Source: Enterobacter sp. RHBSTW-00994 (GTDB lineage: Bacteria; Pseudomonadota; Gammaproteobacteria; Enterobacterales; Enterobacteriaceae). Taken from it: 64,000 nucleotides of DNA. The notes beneath the pieces are model-generated. The model saw nothing but the letters and a program-made list of their open reading frames with translations. It was not told the DNA's origin and made no database searches. The position numbers and the translations under genes are program-made. Location of the stretch: the NCBI RefSeq assembly GCF_013782625.1, contig NZ_CP056199.1, positions 514,588 through 578,587 of the forward strand, in the 5' to 3' direction. Below, piece after piece: positions 46,182 through 57,071 of the stretch (positions are counted from its first letter, which is position 1; every line of letters begins with the position of its first letter).

Positions 46182-49100
46182 ATGAAACTTATTGATAACA
46201 TTAATGCGTTATTGGGAGATGAGCTGAAGCAGACGTTACAACCTGGTGTGAAGCTTAAAATCGCAGCATCCTGCTTTTCTATTTATGCATTTGATGCGCT
46301 GAAAGAACAACTTGAAAATATTGATAGCCTGGAATTCATTTTTACTTCCCCTATATTTGTAGAGGAAGATGCGGTTGATAAACTCAGAAAAGAAAAACGT
46401 GAGTTCCATATTCCAGGCGAAAATAAAGAGCGAAGCTTTTTTGGTAGCGAATTTGAAATCCAGCTAAAAAATAAACTGACTCAGAAAGCTATAGCCCGTG
46501 AGTGTGCGGAATGGATCCGTCGTAAAGCTCAATTTCGTTCAAACTTAACTCCAGCACCGATGCAGCCTTTTGCTGTTGTTAAAGCAAATGATAAGGAAGT
46601 TGTGTATCAGCCTTTGCAAGGATTCACGGCAGTTGATCTTGGGTATGAGAAAGGCAACGCTGTTTCCAATTTAGTTATGGGCATAGATGAATCGTCATCA
46701 ACGGCAACATTTCTGACGCTCTTTGAACAAATCTGGCAAGATAAAGAAAAACTGACTGATGTAACCGAACGCCTGGTGCATTACATGAGTACGGTCTATC
46801 TGGAGAACCCACCTGAACAGATTTATTTCCAACTACTCTATAATCTTTTTAGCGAGTTTTTAGAAGATATCAATGACGATGTACTGCCAAATGATAAAAC
46901 TGGTTATCAGGATAGTTTGATTTGGAAAAAACTCTTCAACTTCCAACGGGATGCAGCGACCGGTATTATTAACAAGCTGGAAGCCTATAATGGTTGTATT
47001 CTTGCCGATAGCGTCGGTTTGGGTAAGACGTTTACGGCACTGGCAGTCGTTAAGTACTACGAGCTGCGTAACAAATCTGTATTGGTTCTTTGTCCGAAAA
47101 AGCTGGCGGATAACTGGACCAACTATAATCAGAATCTCGTTACTAATCCGTTTGCAAAAGACCGATTTAACTTTGATGTACTATGTCATACTGATTTGCA
47201 GCGCACTCGAGGAGAATCGTTCGGTATTGCACTGAATCGGATCAACTGGGGAAATTATGATCTGGTAGTGATCGATGAATCACATAACTTTCGTAATAAT
47301 CAGGCTTTTAAAGAGCGCGAAACACGATACCAGACTCTGATGAACAAGGTAATTAGAGCAGGAGTCAAAACAAAGGTTTTGATGCTTTCAGCTACACCAG
47401 TAAACAACAAATTTAGTGATCTGAAGAATCAACTGGCTCTGGCGTATGAAGGAGATCCTGGTTCTCTCCATCGGCAGATTGGTACTCAATCAGGAATAGA
47501 TGAAATATTTCGGCGTGCGCAGAAAAGTTTTAATGTATGGGCGGAGTTGTCGCCGGAAAATCGCACCGCTTCAGCGTTATTGAATGCACTCGATTTTGAT
47601 TTCTTCCGTTTGCTTGATAGTGTGACTATTGCGCGCTCACGCAAACATATCCAAACTTTTTATGACACCAAAGACATTGGTCGTTTTCCTACGCGTAATA
47701 AGCCTCTTTCATTCCAACCCTCTCTGACAACCCATGAGCAGGTGATTGGTTTTAATACTATTTTTGAACAGTTATCCAGCCTACGTTTAGCTGTTTATGC
47801 CCCGGTCAGTTATATTCTGCCGAGTCGTATGGCTAAATATGAAGCACTTTATGATACCAGCGTAAAAGGTGGCAGTACGTTGCGTCAGGTTGACCGCGAG
47901 AAGGCCTTACAACGATTGATGACCATAAATCTGCTTAAGCGGCTGGAAAGTTCAGTACAAGCATTCAGGTTAACGCTTAGTAGTTTGCAAAAAATATTAC
48001 GTGATGCTCTGCACAATATTGCCGCGTTTAAGGCTAGCGGTTTAGAAGAGGAGCTTACGACGGTTGATCCTGATAACGGAATTAGCGATCCGGATATTGA
48101 GCTCGACCTTGAACTTGATGATTTGGAAGAAGCTTTCTCGACTGGTGGGAAAGTTAAAATTAATCTGGCGGATATGGATTTGCCCTCGTGGGAATATCAT
48201 CTTGTCAATGATTTAACCATTATTGATGAACTCTTAGATGAGATGGCGAGAGTAACGCCGGAACATGATGCTAAGCTGTTGCATCTGAAAGGTGTGCTAG
48301 AAAATAAATGGGCAAATCCTATCAATCCAGGTAATAAAAAAGTTTTGATCTTTACTGCTTTTGCCGATACTGCGGATTACCTCTATGAGCAGTTACATGA
48401 TTTATGCTGGCAAAAACACGGATTACATCTAGGGAAAGTCACGGGAAGCAGTACCGTTAAATCGACGATTGGGAAGGGTTATGATTTTCAGAGCCTGTTG
48501 ACGTTGTTTTCACCACGATCAAAGTCGAAGGATCAGATCTTACCTGATGAATCAGCCAGTCTGGATATTCTGATTGGTACCGACTGTATTTCAGAAGGAC
48601 AGAACCTGCAGGACTGCGATTACCTCATTAACTATGATATTCACTGGAATCCAGTGCGGATTATTCAACGCTTTGGCCGTGTTGATCGTATTGGATCAAC
48701 CAATGAATACATTCAGTTAGTTAATTACTGGCCTGATATCAGCCTTGATGAATACATCAATCTGAAAGAGCGGGTAGAAAACCGCATGGTAATTACCGAC
48801 CTCACCTCAACAGGTGATGATAACGTCCTGACGGCGCAGGCTAATGATGTAGCTTACCGTAAGGAGCAGCTCAAACGACTGCAGGAAGAAGTGATTGACC
48901 TGGAAGATGTGAAAGGAGGCGTTTCGATTACCGATTTGGGTCTGAACGAATTTCGTATGGACCTGTTGGGGTATCTGAAAACTCATCCAGATATTCGCCG
49001 TTTACCTTACGGCTTGCATACAGTTGTATCTGCCGAACCTGCTAAAGGCTTAGTTCCTGGTGTCATCTTTGCGCTGCGTAATCGCCATCATGGGATCAAC

Positions 49101-49475
49101 ATAGATAGGCAGAATCGTCTGCATCCCTATTACCTTATTTATATTGCCGATGATGGATCTGTGGCCATCAATCATCTTCAAATCAAGACTCTTCTGGACA
49201 GTATTCGTGCTGTTTGTAAAGGTCGCGAGATTACCGATGAAGCAGCCTGTCAGCGTTTTAATCAGAAAACGCTGGACGGAAGGGATATGAGTCATTATTC
49301 CGAACTGCTGGATCGGGCAATTCACGCGATGGTAGCTGTTAAGGAACAGAGCGATATTGACAGCCTGTTTAGTGGTGGGCCTACTTCAGCGCTGAACAAT
49401 GAGATTGCTGGGCTAGAACAGTTTGAATTGATTAACTTTATCATCATTCAAAATTCTGATGAGGACTGTAGATGA
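46182..49475 (+). CDS. SNF2-type helicase with degenerate PLD-like N-terminus, defence operon gene 1
   Basis: 1097 residues. Residues 1-230 have the look of a PLD-like fold (LKIAASCFSIYAFDAL, LEFIFTSPIFV, QPLQGFTAVDLG) but I see no His-x-Lys motif, so it is probably inactive. The SF2 core follows: Walker A ADSVGLGKTFTALAV with Lys282, DESH at 365-368, LMLSATPVNNKF, and the C-terminal helicase half with GTDCISEGQNLQDCD and FGRVDRIGS near 832-838. Such proteins track along DNA. It heads a six-gene run and overlaps gene 2 by ATGA. Confidence 0.88.
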   Translation: MKLIDNINALLGDELKQTLQPGVKLKIAASCFSIYAFDALKEQLENIDSLEFIFTSPIFVEEDAVDKLRKEKREFHIPGENKERSFFGSEFEIQLKNKLTQKAIARECAEWIRRKAQFRSNLTPAPMQPFAVVKANDKEVVYQPLQGFTAVDLGYEKGNAVSNLVMGIDESSSTATFLTLFEQIWQDKEKLTDVTERLVHYMSTVYLENPPEQIYFQLLYNLFSEFLEDINDDVLPNDKTGYQDSLIWKKLFNFQRDAATGIINKLEAYNGCILADSVGLGKTFTALAVVKYYELRNKSVLVLCPKKLADNWTNYNQNLVTNPFAKDRFNFDVLCHTDLQRTRGESFGIALNRINWGNYDLVVIDESHNFRNNQAFKERETRYQTLMNKVIRAGVKTKVLMLSATPVNNKFSDLKNQLALAYEGDPGSLHRQIGTQSGIDEIFRRAQKSFNVWAELSPENRTASALLNALDFDFFRLLDSVTIARSRKHIQTFYDTKDIGRFPTRNKPLSFQPSLTTHEQVIGFNTIFEQLSSLRLAVYAPVSYILPSRMAKYEALYDTSVKGGSTLRQVDREKALQRLMTINLLKRLESSVQAFRLTLSSLQKILRDALHNIAAFKASGLEEELTTVDPDNGISDPDIELDLELDDLEEAFSTGGKVKINLADMDLPSWEYHLVNDLTIIDELLDEMARVTPEHDAKLLHLKGVLENKWANPINPGNKKVLIFTAFADTADYLYEQLHDLCWQKHGLHLGKVTGSSTVKSTIGKGYDFQSLLTLFSPRSKSKDQILPDESASLDILIGTDCISEGQNLQDCDYLINYDIHWNPVRIIQRFGRVDRIGSTNEYIQLVNYWPDISLDEYINLKERVENRMVITDLTSTGDDNVLTAQANDVAYRKEQLKRLQEEVIDLEDVKGGVSITDLGLNEFRMDLLGYLKTHPDIRRLPYGLHTVVSAEPAKGLVPGVIFALRNRHHGINIDRQNRLHPYYLIYIADDGSVAINHLQIKTLLDSIRAVCKGREITDEAACQRFNQKTLDGRDMSHYSELLDRAIHAMVAVKEQSDIDSLFSGGPTSALNNEIAGLEQFELINFIIIQNSDEDCR

Positions 49476-50170
49476 TGACTCAGCATTATCGTTTTCCAGC
49501 TTCAGCTGAGTTAAATCGGCGCTTGCCAAAAGAAACGTTTTACCAAAGGTTGAATCCAGATTCTGCCCTTAGAAAAGCATTTGTGGTGCAACTGCAGGAG
49601 ATTGTCTGGAAATATAAACTGGCGGATGGAACACTGAATCTGGCAGCAAACAAAGATTATCCGGAACTACAGGTTATCGACATTGAACTTAAATCCGGGG
49701 CGTCTGATATTGATGTGGCGGTACTGCGTGCAATTGATTCATTGATTGTGTTCCCTGTGTACTTCCGTGTCATCCGCAGGTGCAATGAGGTTCTACAGAT
49801 TCAATATCAGCTGGGCTATAAGCCCCCTGTTACTGAGGTTCAGCATAAGGTCACACCAATACGTTACTTCGCTTCCGGTTGGTTTTCGCTACCTGATGAA
49901 AAAGACCTCGTCCCGTTACCCGTGGCGTTGAATATCTATCAGTTGTATCGACAGTTGCTGCAACCATTGGCTACACTGCCGCCTCGTCGTGATGAACCCT
50001 TAACTATGTGGATGGCGCGTTTAGAGGATATAGCCAGGCAGGAAAGGCGTATCAGCCAGCAGCAGAAACAACTTCAGCGCGAAAAACAGTTTAATCGCCG
50101 GGTTGAGCTGAATCGTGAGCTGGTGGAACTCCGGCATGCACTAGCAGCCTTGCAGGCTGCAGATGACTAA
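49472..50170 (+). CDS. DUF4391 protein, defence operon gene 2
   Basis: 232 residues, start overlapping the helicase stop. The DUF4391 pattern is plain: FPASAELNRRLPKETFY, LRKAFVVQLQEIVWKYKL, DIDVAVLRAIDSLIVFPVYF and LGYKPP. The C-terminal 60 residues are a highly charged coiled coil (ERRISQQQKQLQREKQFNRR). DUF4391 genes occur with PLD helicases and type III methylases; the molecular role is unknown, perhaps an adaptor between helicase and methylase. Confidence 0.85.
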   Translation: MMTQHYRFPASAELNRRLPKETFYQRLNPDSALRKAFVVQLQEIVWKYKLADGTLNLAANKDYPELQVIDIELKSGASDIDVAVLRAIDSLIVFPVYFRVIRRCNEVLQIQYQLGYKPPVTEVQHKVTPIRYFASGWFSLPDEKDLVPLPVALNIYQLYRQLLQPLATLPPRRDEPLTMWMARLEDIARQERRISQQQKQLQREKQFNRRVELNRELVELRHALAALQAADD

Positions 50171-50209
50171 ATCTATTGATTATTATCAGAAAATTTTACG
50201 GGAATATTT

Positions 50210-52177
50210 ATGGATAAGCTGAAAATGCACAGCCCTAATCTGGTAGAACAGAATATCGACAAGCTGGCGGCGCTGTTCCCCAACTGCGTAACAGAGTCTA
50301 AAGATGAGCATGGCAAGCTGAAGCAAGCTATCGACTTTGACCTGCTAAAGCAGGAGTTGTCGCGCCATATTGTCGATGGGCCGCAGGAGCGCTATCAGCT
50401 TAACTGGCCGGGTAAGCGTGAGGCGTTACTGACAGCCAATGCACCTATCGCTAAGACTCTGCGCCCCTATCGTGAAGAGAGCGTAAACTTTGATACAACC
50501 CGAAACCTGTTTATTGAAGGGGATAATCTTGATGCGCTGAAGCTTTTGCAAGAGACTTATCTGGGTAAGGTAAAGATGATCTATATTGATCCTCCATACA
50601 ATACGGGGAAGGATTTTATCTATGAAGATGATTTTGCTGTTGAAACAGATGAATATTTAAAATTTTCAAATCAAAAGGATGAAATTGGCAATCGTTTGAC
50701 ATCTAATACAGAAGCTAATGGGAGAATGCATTCTGATTGGTTATCTATGATGTACTCACGATTGAAATTAGCACATGGTTTTCTACACGATTCTGGTGCT
50801 ATTTTTATTTCTATACATCATAAGGAAGTAGCTAATTTAAGAAAAATTGCCGATGAAATATTTGGTGAGAAAAATTTACTTTGTATGTTTGCATGGAGGA
50901 CTGATGGGAATTTTGATAATCAAGCAAAATTTAAATACTGTCATGAGTATGTCCTCGCTTATGCAAAGAGTGAACCATCTTTTTTGCACCCGTTAGTAGT
51001 TGATCCAAATACACCAGAAGGAAGTAAAATATTTAGACCAGAGATAAGAAATACAATAGTTAAAAATGGTCCTAAAAACCCACCTAGTCTAATTACTTTA
51101 CCAAAGGGATTTCCTGTTTCTTTTGAGGAAGGGGTGATTCGGAAAAAAGATGATTCATGGCCACATATCTTGAGTGATATTAATGTGAGTAATCACAAGA
51201 TTACTACAGAGGTGCAGTTTTATAGTGGATGGAGTTCAAAAGAGCTTCTTGAAGATTTTATAAATAACGGCTGCCAAGCTATTAATGATGCGAAAGGGCA
51301 AGAAACAATCTTTGAAATTACAGCAACAGGTGCTATCGAAGCTATAAAGTTGAGAGGTAAACCTAGCCATGTTATTTCCATGCTTGCTGGTTTTGGGGGC
51401 TCGCAGAAAGCTTCAGCAGAGTTACAGGATATAGGAGTTGTTTTTGATGACTATCCTAAACCTACATCATTGATTAAATATTTTGCCAGTATGATCAATT
51501 GTAATGATTTTGTAATAATGGATTTCTTTGCTGGCTCAGGAACAACAGCTCAGGCAGTTATTAAATTAAATTCTGAAGATGGAGGAAATAGAAGATATAT
51601 TCTAGTGCAATTACCTGAACCCTGTCATGAAAAATCTGAGGCTTATAAATCAGGTTATAAGACGATATCTGAAATATCACTTCAGAGATTACGTCTTTCG
51701 GGTAAATCTATTTTGGACGAAAACTATAATTGTCAATGGAACAAAGACATCGGTTTTCGTGTCCTCAAAATCGACACCTCCAATATGTCCGATATTTACT
51801 ACGCCCCTGATGCCGTAACCCAGGACGATCTTTTCGATCAGGTAGAAAACGTCAAATCCGATCGCAGTGAAGAAGATCTTCTGTTCCAGGTTATGCTTGA
51901 CTGGGGGGTAGATCTGACTTTGCCGATCCACTGCGAAACTATTGCCGACAAAAAAGTCTTTTTTGTCGATGCCCAACCGGATAACAGCCATGGAGCACTG
52001 GTAGCTTGCTTCGATAAAACGGGCGGAATTGATGAAGATTTTATCAAGCAGCTTGCTGCATTCAGCCCGCTGCGGCTGGTATTCCGTGATGCTGGCTTCG
52101 CATCTGATGCAGCAAAAACCAATGCCGAACAGTTGCTTAAACAGCTCAGTGCTACCACCGACGTAAAAACTATCTAA
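50210..52177 (+). CDS. mod: Type III-like DNA N6-adenine methyltransferase (Mod), defence operon gene 3
   Basis: 655 residues. Beta-class order: DPPYNTG at 127-133 ([14 protein letters not shown]) before [11 protein letters not shown] at 439-449, with the target-recognition region of about 300 residues between them. The N-terminus ([12 protein letters not shown]) and the C-terminal 160 residues are the conserved type III Mod parts. It should both mark host DNA and carry the site specificity for Res. The centre (about 50590-51730) is visibly A/T-rich compared with both ends, as if exchanged. Confidence 0.93.
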   Translation: MDKLKMHSPNLVEQNIDKLAALFPNCVTESKDEHGKLKQAIDFDLLKQELSRHIVDGPQERYQLNWPGKREALLTANAPIAKTLRPYREESVNFDTTRNLFIEGDNLDALKLLQETYLGKVKMIYIDPPYNTGKDFIYEDDFAVETDEYLKFSNQKDEIGNRLTSNTEANGRMHSDWLSMMYSRLKLAHGFLHDSGAIFISIHHKEVANLRKIADEIFGEKNLLCMFAWRTDGNFDNQAKFKYCHEYVLAYAKSEPSFLHPLVVDPNTPEGSKIFRPEIRNTIVKNGPKNPPSLITLPKGFPVSFEEGVIRKKDDSWPHILSDINVSNHKITTEVQFYSGWSSKELLEDFINNGCQAINDAKGQETIFEITATGAIEAIKLRGKPSHVISMLAGFGGSQKASAELQDIGVVFDDYPKPTSLIKYFASMINCNDFVIMDFFAGSGTTAQAVIKLNSEDGGNRRYILVQLPEPCHEKSEAYKSGYKTISEISLQRLRLSGKSILDENYNCQWNKDIGFRVLKIDTSNMSDIYYAPDAVTQDDLFDQVENVKSDRSEEDLLFQVMLDWGVDLTLPIHCETIADKKVFFVDAQPDNSHGALVACFDKTGGIDEDFIKQLAAFSPLRLVFRDAGFASDAAKTNAEQLLKQLSATTDVKTI

Positions 52178-52187
52178 GGAGACCGAT

Positions 52188-53294
52188 ATGGGGACTACAT
52201 TAGATAAATTGACTATTCAGGGCTTTAAGTCAATTCGTGAGCTTAATGACTTCGAGCTTAAGAAACTAAACGTCATTGTCGGGGCCAACGGGGCGGGTAA
52301 AAGTAATTTTATCTCTTTCTTCAGAATGCTACATGCGCTTATTGAGGGCAATTTAAATCGCTACGTGAGAGACAGTGGCGGCGCTGGAGATTTGCTGTTT
52401 CAAGGGCGTAAAATCACTCAGAAAATGTTTTTTGAAACCCACTTTGGTTCTCGTGGTTATCGCTTTACGCTAGTACCGACTCCAGCAGACGGTTGCGCCA
52501 TCGAAAATGAGGGGCGCTACTACTCGGGGGGAACAACGGGATGGTGGGTACTAGGTGATAGCGAGGACGGAAAATCCCGGCTCGCGGCAGAGGTTCTGGA
52601 AAATAAGTCAGATGCGGGTTATTCAAAACCCGTCTATAACGCTATCACTTCGTGGCGGATTTACCATTTTCATGACACTAGTTCCACCGCTGCGATGCGA
52701 AATTACGAGATCGTTCAGGATTGCGAAGTATTGCGCACTGATGCGGCCAACCTTGCACCTTTCCTGATGAATCTACAAAAAGATCATCCACATCAATATA
52801 AGACCATCGTTGATGCGGTGCGGCTGGTCACGCCTTTTTTTGATGATTTTATTCTTAAGCCCAGAAAGCAGGGGGCTAAAGAAAACGTCAATCTGAGCTG
52901 GATGCAAAAAGGGTCTGACTACCCGATGCAACCTTATCATCTATCTGACGGTTCAATTCGCTTTATCTGCCTGGCGACGGCGCTTCTACAGCCTAATCCG
53001 CCATCCACAATCATTATTGATGAACCGGAACTGGGGCTTCATCCAGCGGCCATCGTTATTCTGGCGGAGTTAATTCAGCAAGCGGCGCAGCGCACTCAAG
53101 TGATTGTTGCTACTCAATCGCCGGCGCTTATCGACCAGTTTGCTATAGACGATATTGTGGTGGTGAACCGCCAGGATGGTGCTTCGACGTTTACCCGGCT
53201 GAATGAGTCTGACTATGCGCAGTGGCTGGAAAGTTACTCTGTAGGAGAGCTCTGGACCAAGAATGTCATCGCCGGAGGCCCACGTTATGAATAG
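52188..53294 (+). CDS. AAA ATPase of the AAA_15/AAA_21 type, defence operon gene 4
   Basis: 368 residues, RBS AAGGAG. ABC/SMC-like P-loop ATPase: Walker A VGANGAGKSNFISFF with Lys38, signature-like YHLSDGSIRFICLATALL near 250, and Walker B TIIIDEPELGLHP with Asp278-Glu279, then a switch His in ATQSPALIDQF. Such ATPases pair with OLD or DUF4435/DUF4276 nuclease-like partners. It overlaps the next gene by 8 bp. In PARIS, AriA is an ATPase of this sort that holds a TOPRIM partner; the likeness is by architecture only. Confidence 0.9.
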   Translation: MGTTLDKLTIQGFKSIRELNDFELKKLNVIVGANGAGKSNFISFFRMLHALIEGNLNRYVRDSGGAGDLLFQGRKITQKMFFETHFGSRGYRFTLVPTPADGCAIENEGRYYSGGTTGWWVLGDSEDGKSRLAAEVLENKSDAGYSKPVYNAITSWRIYHFHDTSSTAAMRNYEIVQDCEVLRTDAANLAPFLMNLQKDHPHQYKTIVDAVRLVTPFFDDFILKPRKQGAKENVNLSWMQKGSDYPMQPYHLSDGSIRFICLATALLQPNPPSTIIIDEPELGLHPAAIVILAELIQQAAQRTQVIVATQSPALIDQFAIDDIVVVNRQDGASTFTRLNESDYAQWLESYSVGELWTKNVIAGGPRYE

Positions 53295-53973
53295 TTATAT
53301 TAACGTGATTGCCATTGTTGAAGGTAAGACTGAGCAGGTATTCGTTGAACAGATACTAGCCCCTTGGCTGGCTGAAAGGATGATTTTTATGACCGCCACG
53401 CAGGTGAGTAAACCTGGCCAGAAAGGTGGAGATGTACGTTTTAGTCGGGTGAGCCGGGATATTGGTCTTCATCTTAAGCAACGTACTGATACCTATGTCA
53501 CGACGTTGGTCGATTATTATGGCGTGACGGAATGGCCGGGGATGGATTCGTTACCTGCTCAGCGAGCACCAGCGCAGATCGCTGAGCATTTGAATACTGC
53601 AGTGATGAATGAGGTCAATAATCTGTTTGCCGAACAGCAGTCCGCGCGGCGTTTTATCCCCTTTATCGCGCTTCATGAGTTTGAAGCTTTGTTGTTTAGC
53701 GACAGTTCAATCCTGGCGGAAGAGCTCGGTATACCTGTCGCTAATGTGGAGGCGGTTGTGGCTGAGTGCGGTGAACCCGAAGCGATAAATAATGGTCGTG
53801 AAACCGCGCCGTCCAAGCGGTTAAACAGATGGACGCAAGAAGGGAAATTTGGCAAAACGACGCAAGGAATTGCGATAGCAAAGCGGATTGGAATTACCAG
53901 AATGAGAGAACAGTGCCCGCTATTTAATGCATGGATTGCGCGGTTTGAGGCGCTGATGGTGGAATCAGCATGA
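53287..53973 (+). CDS. DUF4276 protein, probable TOPRIM-like partner, defence operon gene 5
   Basis: The start at 53287 ([16 protein letters not shown], 228 residues) overlaps the ATPase stop. Strand 1 ends in Val-Glu-Gly-Lys-Thr-Glu (Glu12), the shape of TOPRIM motif I, and TLVDYYGV could hold the later acidic residue. [13 protein letters not shown] is the DUF4276 hallmark. I infer a TOPRIM-type nuclease or related metal enzyme used with the ATPase. Catalysis is not shown by the sequence alone. It overlaps res by ATGA. Confidence 0.85.
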   Translation: MNSYINVIAIVEGKTEQVFVEQILAPWLAERMIFMTATQVSKPGQKGGDVRFSRVSRDIGLHLKQRTDTYVTTLVDYYGVTEWPGMDSLPAQRAPAQIAEHLNTAVMNEVNNLFAEQQSARRFIPFIALHEFEALLFSDSSILAEELGIPVANVEAVVAECGEPEAINNGRETAPSKRLNRWTQEGKFGKTTQGIAIAKRIGITRMREQCPLFNAWIARFEALMVESA

Positions 53974-56900
53974 AATTAAAATTTAAACATCAGGCATATC
54001 AGGCGGACTCAGTTCAGGCGGTTATCGACTGCTTTAAAGGCCAGTTACCCGATGAGGCTGCTCGTCGCTACAGAATCGACCCTGGTACATCTGCTCAAGG
54101 TCGCTCAGGCTCAACAACCTATGTTGAAGCTGGGTTCAAAAACGCCGATATTCAGCTAAGTGAGTCGCAGTTACTGACCAATATTCAGGCGGTACAGGCG
54201 CGTCAAAACCTGCAACTGTCAACGGCGCTAGATAATTACCGGGATGCGAATGGTAATAAGCAGACCAAATATCATCCAGGAGCCAAACTTAATCTCGATA
54301 TTGAGATGGAGACGGGTACTGGTAAGACATATTGCTATGTGAAAACCATTTTTGAGCTCAATAAACATTACGGCTGGAGTAAGTTTATTATTGTGGTGCC
54401 GAGCATCGCCATCCGAGAAGGTGTTTATAAGTCTTTGCAAATTACGGCTGAGCATTTTCTTGAGGATTATCACCGTCAGGCTCGTTTCTTCATATATAAC
54501 TCGAAAGAGCTGCATCAGTTAGAAAGTTTCTCTTCTGATGGTGGTATTAACATCATGGTCATCAACGTGCAGGCCTTTAACGCACGTGGTGCTGATGCTC
54601 GTCGCATTTATGAAGAGTTAGATGACTTTCAGACCCGTCGTCCAATAGACGTGATCAAGGCTAACCGCCCAATCATGATCCTGGATGAACCGCAAAAGAT
54701 GGAAGGTGCTAAGACACTAGATTCTTTTGCCGAATTCAACCCTCTTTTTATTTTGCGTTATTCGGCTACTCATAAAACCGAGCATAACAAAGTATTCCGT
54801 CTTGATGCGCTAGATGCTTATAACCAGAAGCTGGTCAAAAAAATTGCAGTGCGTGGAATTACTACGCGAGGGCTGGCGGGGACTAATGCCTACCTGTATC
54901 TGGAAAATATTGAAATATCTGCCAGTAAGCCGCCTGTGGCACGACTGGAATTTGAGATTAAACTCGCCAGCGGTGCGATAAAGCGTGATGTGCGTAAGGT
55001 AGGTAAAGGCTACAACCTATATGAACAGTCAAATGGGTTAGAGCAATATCAGGGCTTTGTCGTTTCTGACATTAATGCCAATACTGATACGATCAGTTTT
55101 ACTAACGGAGTTGAGTTGACGGCAGGCGATGCCAGTGGTGATGTCAGCGAGGAGGCACTACGCCGAATGCAAATGCGAGAAGCAGTGAAAGCTCACTTTG
55201 AAAAAGAGCGGCAACTGTTCCCGTTAGGTATCAAAGTATTGAGTCTGTTCTTTATTGATGAAGTTGTTAAATATCGCGACTATAGTGCACTTGATGACAA
55301 AGGTGAGTACGCCCGGATCTTCGAAGAGGAATATCTTCGTGAACTTGAGTTACAGGCTGATCTACTGACGCCAGATTACCAGCATTACCTGAATGGAATC
55401 CCGGTAGAAAAAACCCATAATGGCTATTTCTCCATTGATAAGAAGTCTAAGCGCCTGATTGATCCTGTATTAGGTAAAAAAGCGACGGAAGCCGATGATG
55501 TAGACGCCTACGACTTGATCCTGAAGGCTAAAGAGAAACTACTTAGTTTCGATGAACCTACCCGCTTTATCTTCTCTCACTCCGCGCTGCGTGAAGGCTG
55601 GGATAACCCGAATGTATTTGTTATCTGTACGCTTAAACACAGTGACAACACCATCTCGCGTCGTCAGGAAGTTGGACGAGGATTGCGTCTGGCGGTTAAT
55701 CAGTTGGGCGATCGGATGGACGATCCGCTGACAGTGCATGATATTAATCGATTAACGGTTGTGGCGAGTGAGAGCTATAAAGACTTTGTCACCGCGTTGC
55801 AAAAAGATATTAGCAAGTCTCTGTCTGCCAGACCGCGCAAGGCTGATGAGAAATACTTTATTGGAAAAATACTGCATACAGAACAGGGTGATATCAGGGT
55901 TGGTGATGACTTGGCGAAGAAAATTTATCGCTACCTGGTAAAGCATGATTATACGGACGATCGGGATAATATTACTGAAACGTGGCTTCAGGCCAAAAAA
56001 GCAGGTGTAATTGCACCTTTGCCTGACGATCTTCAACCATACTTTGAGCAGATAGTTGGTCTCATTGATGGGGTGTATAGTGATGGTAATCTGCCGCCAC
56101 TGGACAACGATCGTAAAGGTAAGACTAATCCACTCAATGTTAATTTTGAAAAGAAAGCATTTCAGGAATTGTGGGCCAGGATCAACCATAAAGCCATTTA
56201 TCAGGTTGAGTTCGATACGGATGAACTCATTAGCAAGGCAACTAAAGCTCTTGATTCACAGCTACGTGTAGAAAAACTACACTTTAATATTGTTCGTGGC
56301 GAACAGGTAGACGATGCTACTTGGGAACAACTGATGACTGGCCAAGGTTTTGTTGCCCGTGAAACCGCACGTGAAGAATATAATGCTTCTATTCACTCGC
56401 GTGTAAAATATGATTTACTGGGTAAAATTGGTGAGCCTACTCGCCTTAAACGTAGCACTGTGGCTGCAATTCTCAGGGGAATCCAACCTGCTGTATTTGA
56501 ACAATTCAAACATAATCCAGAGGATTTTATTAGTAAGGCAGCTCAGCTTATTAATGAGCAAAAGGCAACGATGGTGATAGAGCATCTGACTTACCATCTT
56601 CTGGAGGATAAATTTGATGCAAGTATTTTTACTGCCGGGCAAATTAAGCAGGATTTTACCCATGCTGGTCAGCCGTTGAAAAAACATATTTATGATTACT
56701 TGGTTACAGATTCTGAGATCGAGCGTAAATTTGTCTACGGTGATCCAAAGTCTGTTGAGCAAGGTGGGTTGGAGTTGGCTAAAGAAGTCACGGTTTATGC
56801 CAAATTACCAAAAGGTTTCTTCATTCCCACTCCAGTTGGTAACTATAATCCTGACTGGGCAATTGCATTTGAAGAAGATGCAGTAAAGCATGTTTACTTT

Positions 56901-57071
56901 GTGGCTGAAACAAAAGGATCAATGTCATCGCTTCAACTTAAGGGAATGGAAGAGGCAAAAATTGAATGTGCCAGACGCTTCTTTGAAAAATTAAACGCAG
57001 AGTTGGTTGCAAAAAATGTAACTTACAATGTGGTGGATAATTTTAATAGTTTGATGAATATCGTGCGTTAG
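53970..57071 (+). CDS. res: Type III-like restriction endonuclease subunit (Res), defence operon gene 6
   Basis: 1033 residues. SF2 helicase: Walker [16 protein letters not shown] with Lys119, DEPQ at 239-242 ([11 protein letters not shown]), [11 protein letters not shown], motif [16 protein letters not shown] near 570. A C-terminal PD-(D/E)xK nuclease: Asp962 in [11 protein letters not shown] and Glu980-x-Lys982 in FVAETKGSM. With Mod it should cut unmodified DNA after ATP use. The terminator 13 bp downstream closes the operon. Confidence 0.93.
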   Translation: MKLKFKHQAYQADSVQAVIDCFKGQLPDEAARRYRIDPGTSAQGRSGSTTYVEAGFKNADIQLSESQLLTNIQAVQARQNLQLSTALDNYRDANGNKQTKYHPGAKLNLDIEMETGTGKTYCYVKTIFELNKHYGWSKFIIVVPSIAIREGVYKSLQITAEHFLEDYHRQARFFIYNSKELHQLESFSSDGGINIMVINVQAFNARGADARRIYEELDDFQTRRPIDVIKANRPIMILDEPQKMEGAKTLDSFAEFNPLFILRYSATHKTEHNKVFRLDALDAYNQKLVKKIAVRGITTRGLAGTNAYLYLENIEISASKPPVARLEFEIKLASGAIKRDVRKVGKGYNLYEQSNGLEQYQGFVVSDINANTDTISFTNGVELTAGDASGDVSEEALRRMQMREAVKAHFEKERQLFPLGIKVLSLFFIDEVVKYRDYSALDDKGEYARIFEEEYLRELELQADLLTPDYQHYLNGIPVEKTHNGYFSIDKKSKRLIDPVLGKKATEADDVDAYDLILKAKEKLLSFDEPTRFIFSHSALREGWDNPNVFVICTLKHSDNTISRRQEVGRGLRLAVNQLGDRMDDPLTVHDINRLTVVASESYKDFVTALQKDISKSLSARPRKADEKYFIGKILHTEQGDIRVGDDLAKKIYRYLVKHDYTDDRDNITETWLQAKKAGVIAPLPDDLQPYFEQIVGLIDGVYSDGNLPPLDNDRKGKTNPLNVNFEKKAFQELWARINHKAIYQVEFDTDELISKATKALDSQLRVEKLHFNIVRGEQVDDATWEQLMTGQGFVARETAREEYNASIHSRVKYDLLGKIGEPTRLKRSTVAAILRGIQPAVFEQFKHNPEDFISKAAQLINEQKATMVIEHLTYHLLEDKFDASIFTAGQIKQDFTHAGQPLKKHIYDYLVTDSEIERKFVYGDPKSVEQGGLELAKEVTVYAKLPKGFFIPTPVGNYNPDWAIAFEEDAVKHVYFVAETKGSMSSLQLKGMEEAKIECARRFFEKLNAELVAKNVTYNVVDNFNSLMNIVR

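Noticed and set aside
46182..57071. BREX or DISARM assignment of the defence operon
   Set aside because: No PglZ, BrxC, BrxL or Lon-like gene for BREX, and no DUF1998 (DrmB) for DISARM. Mod and Res are type III-like.
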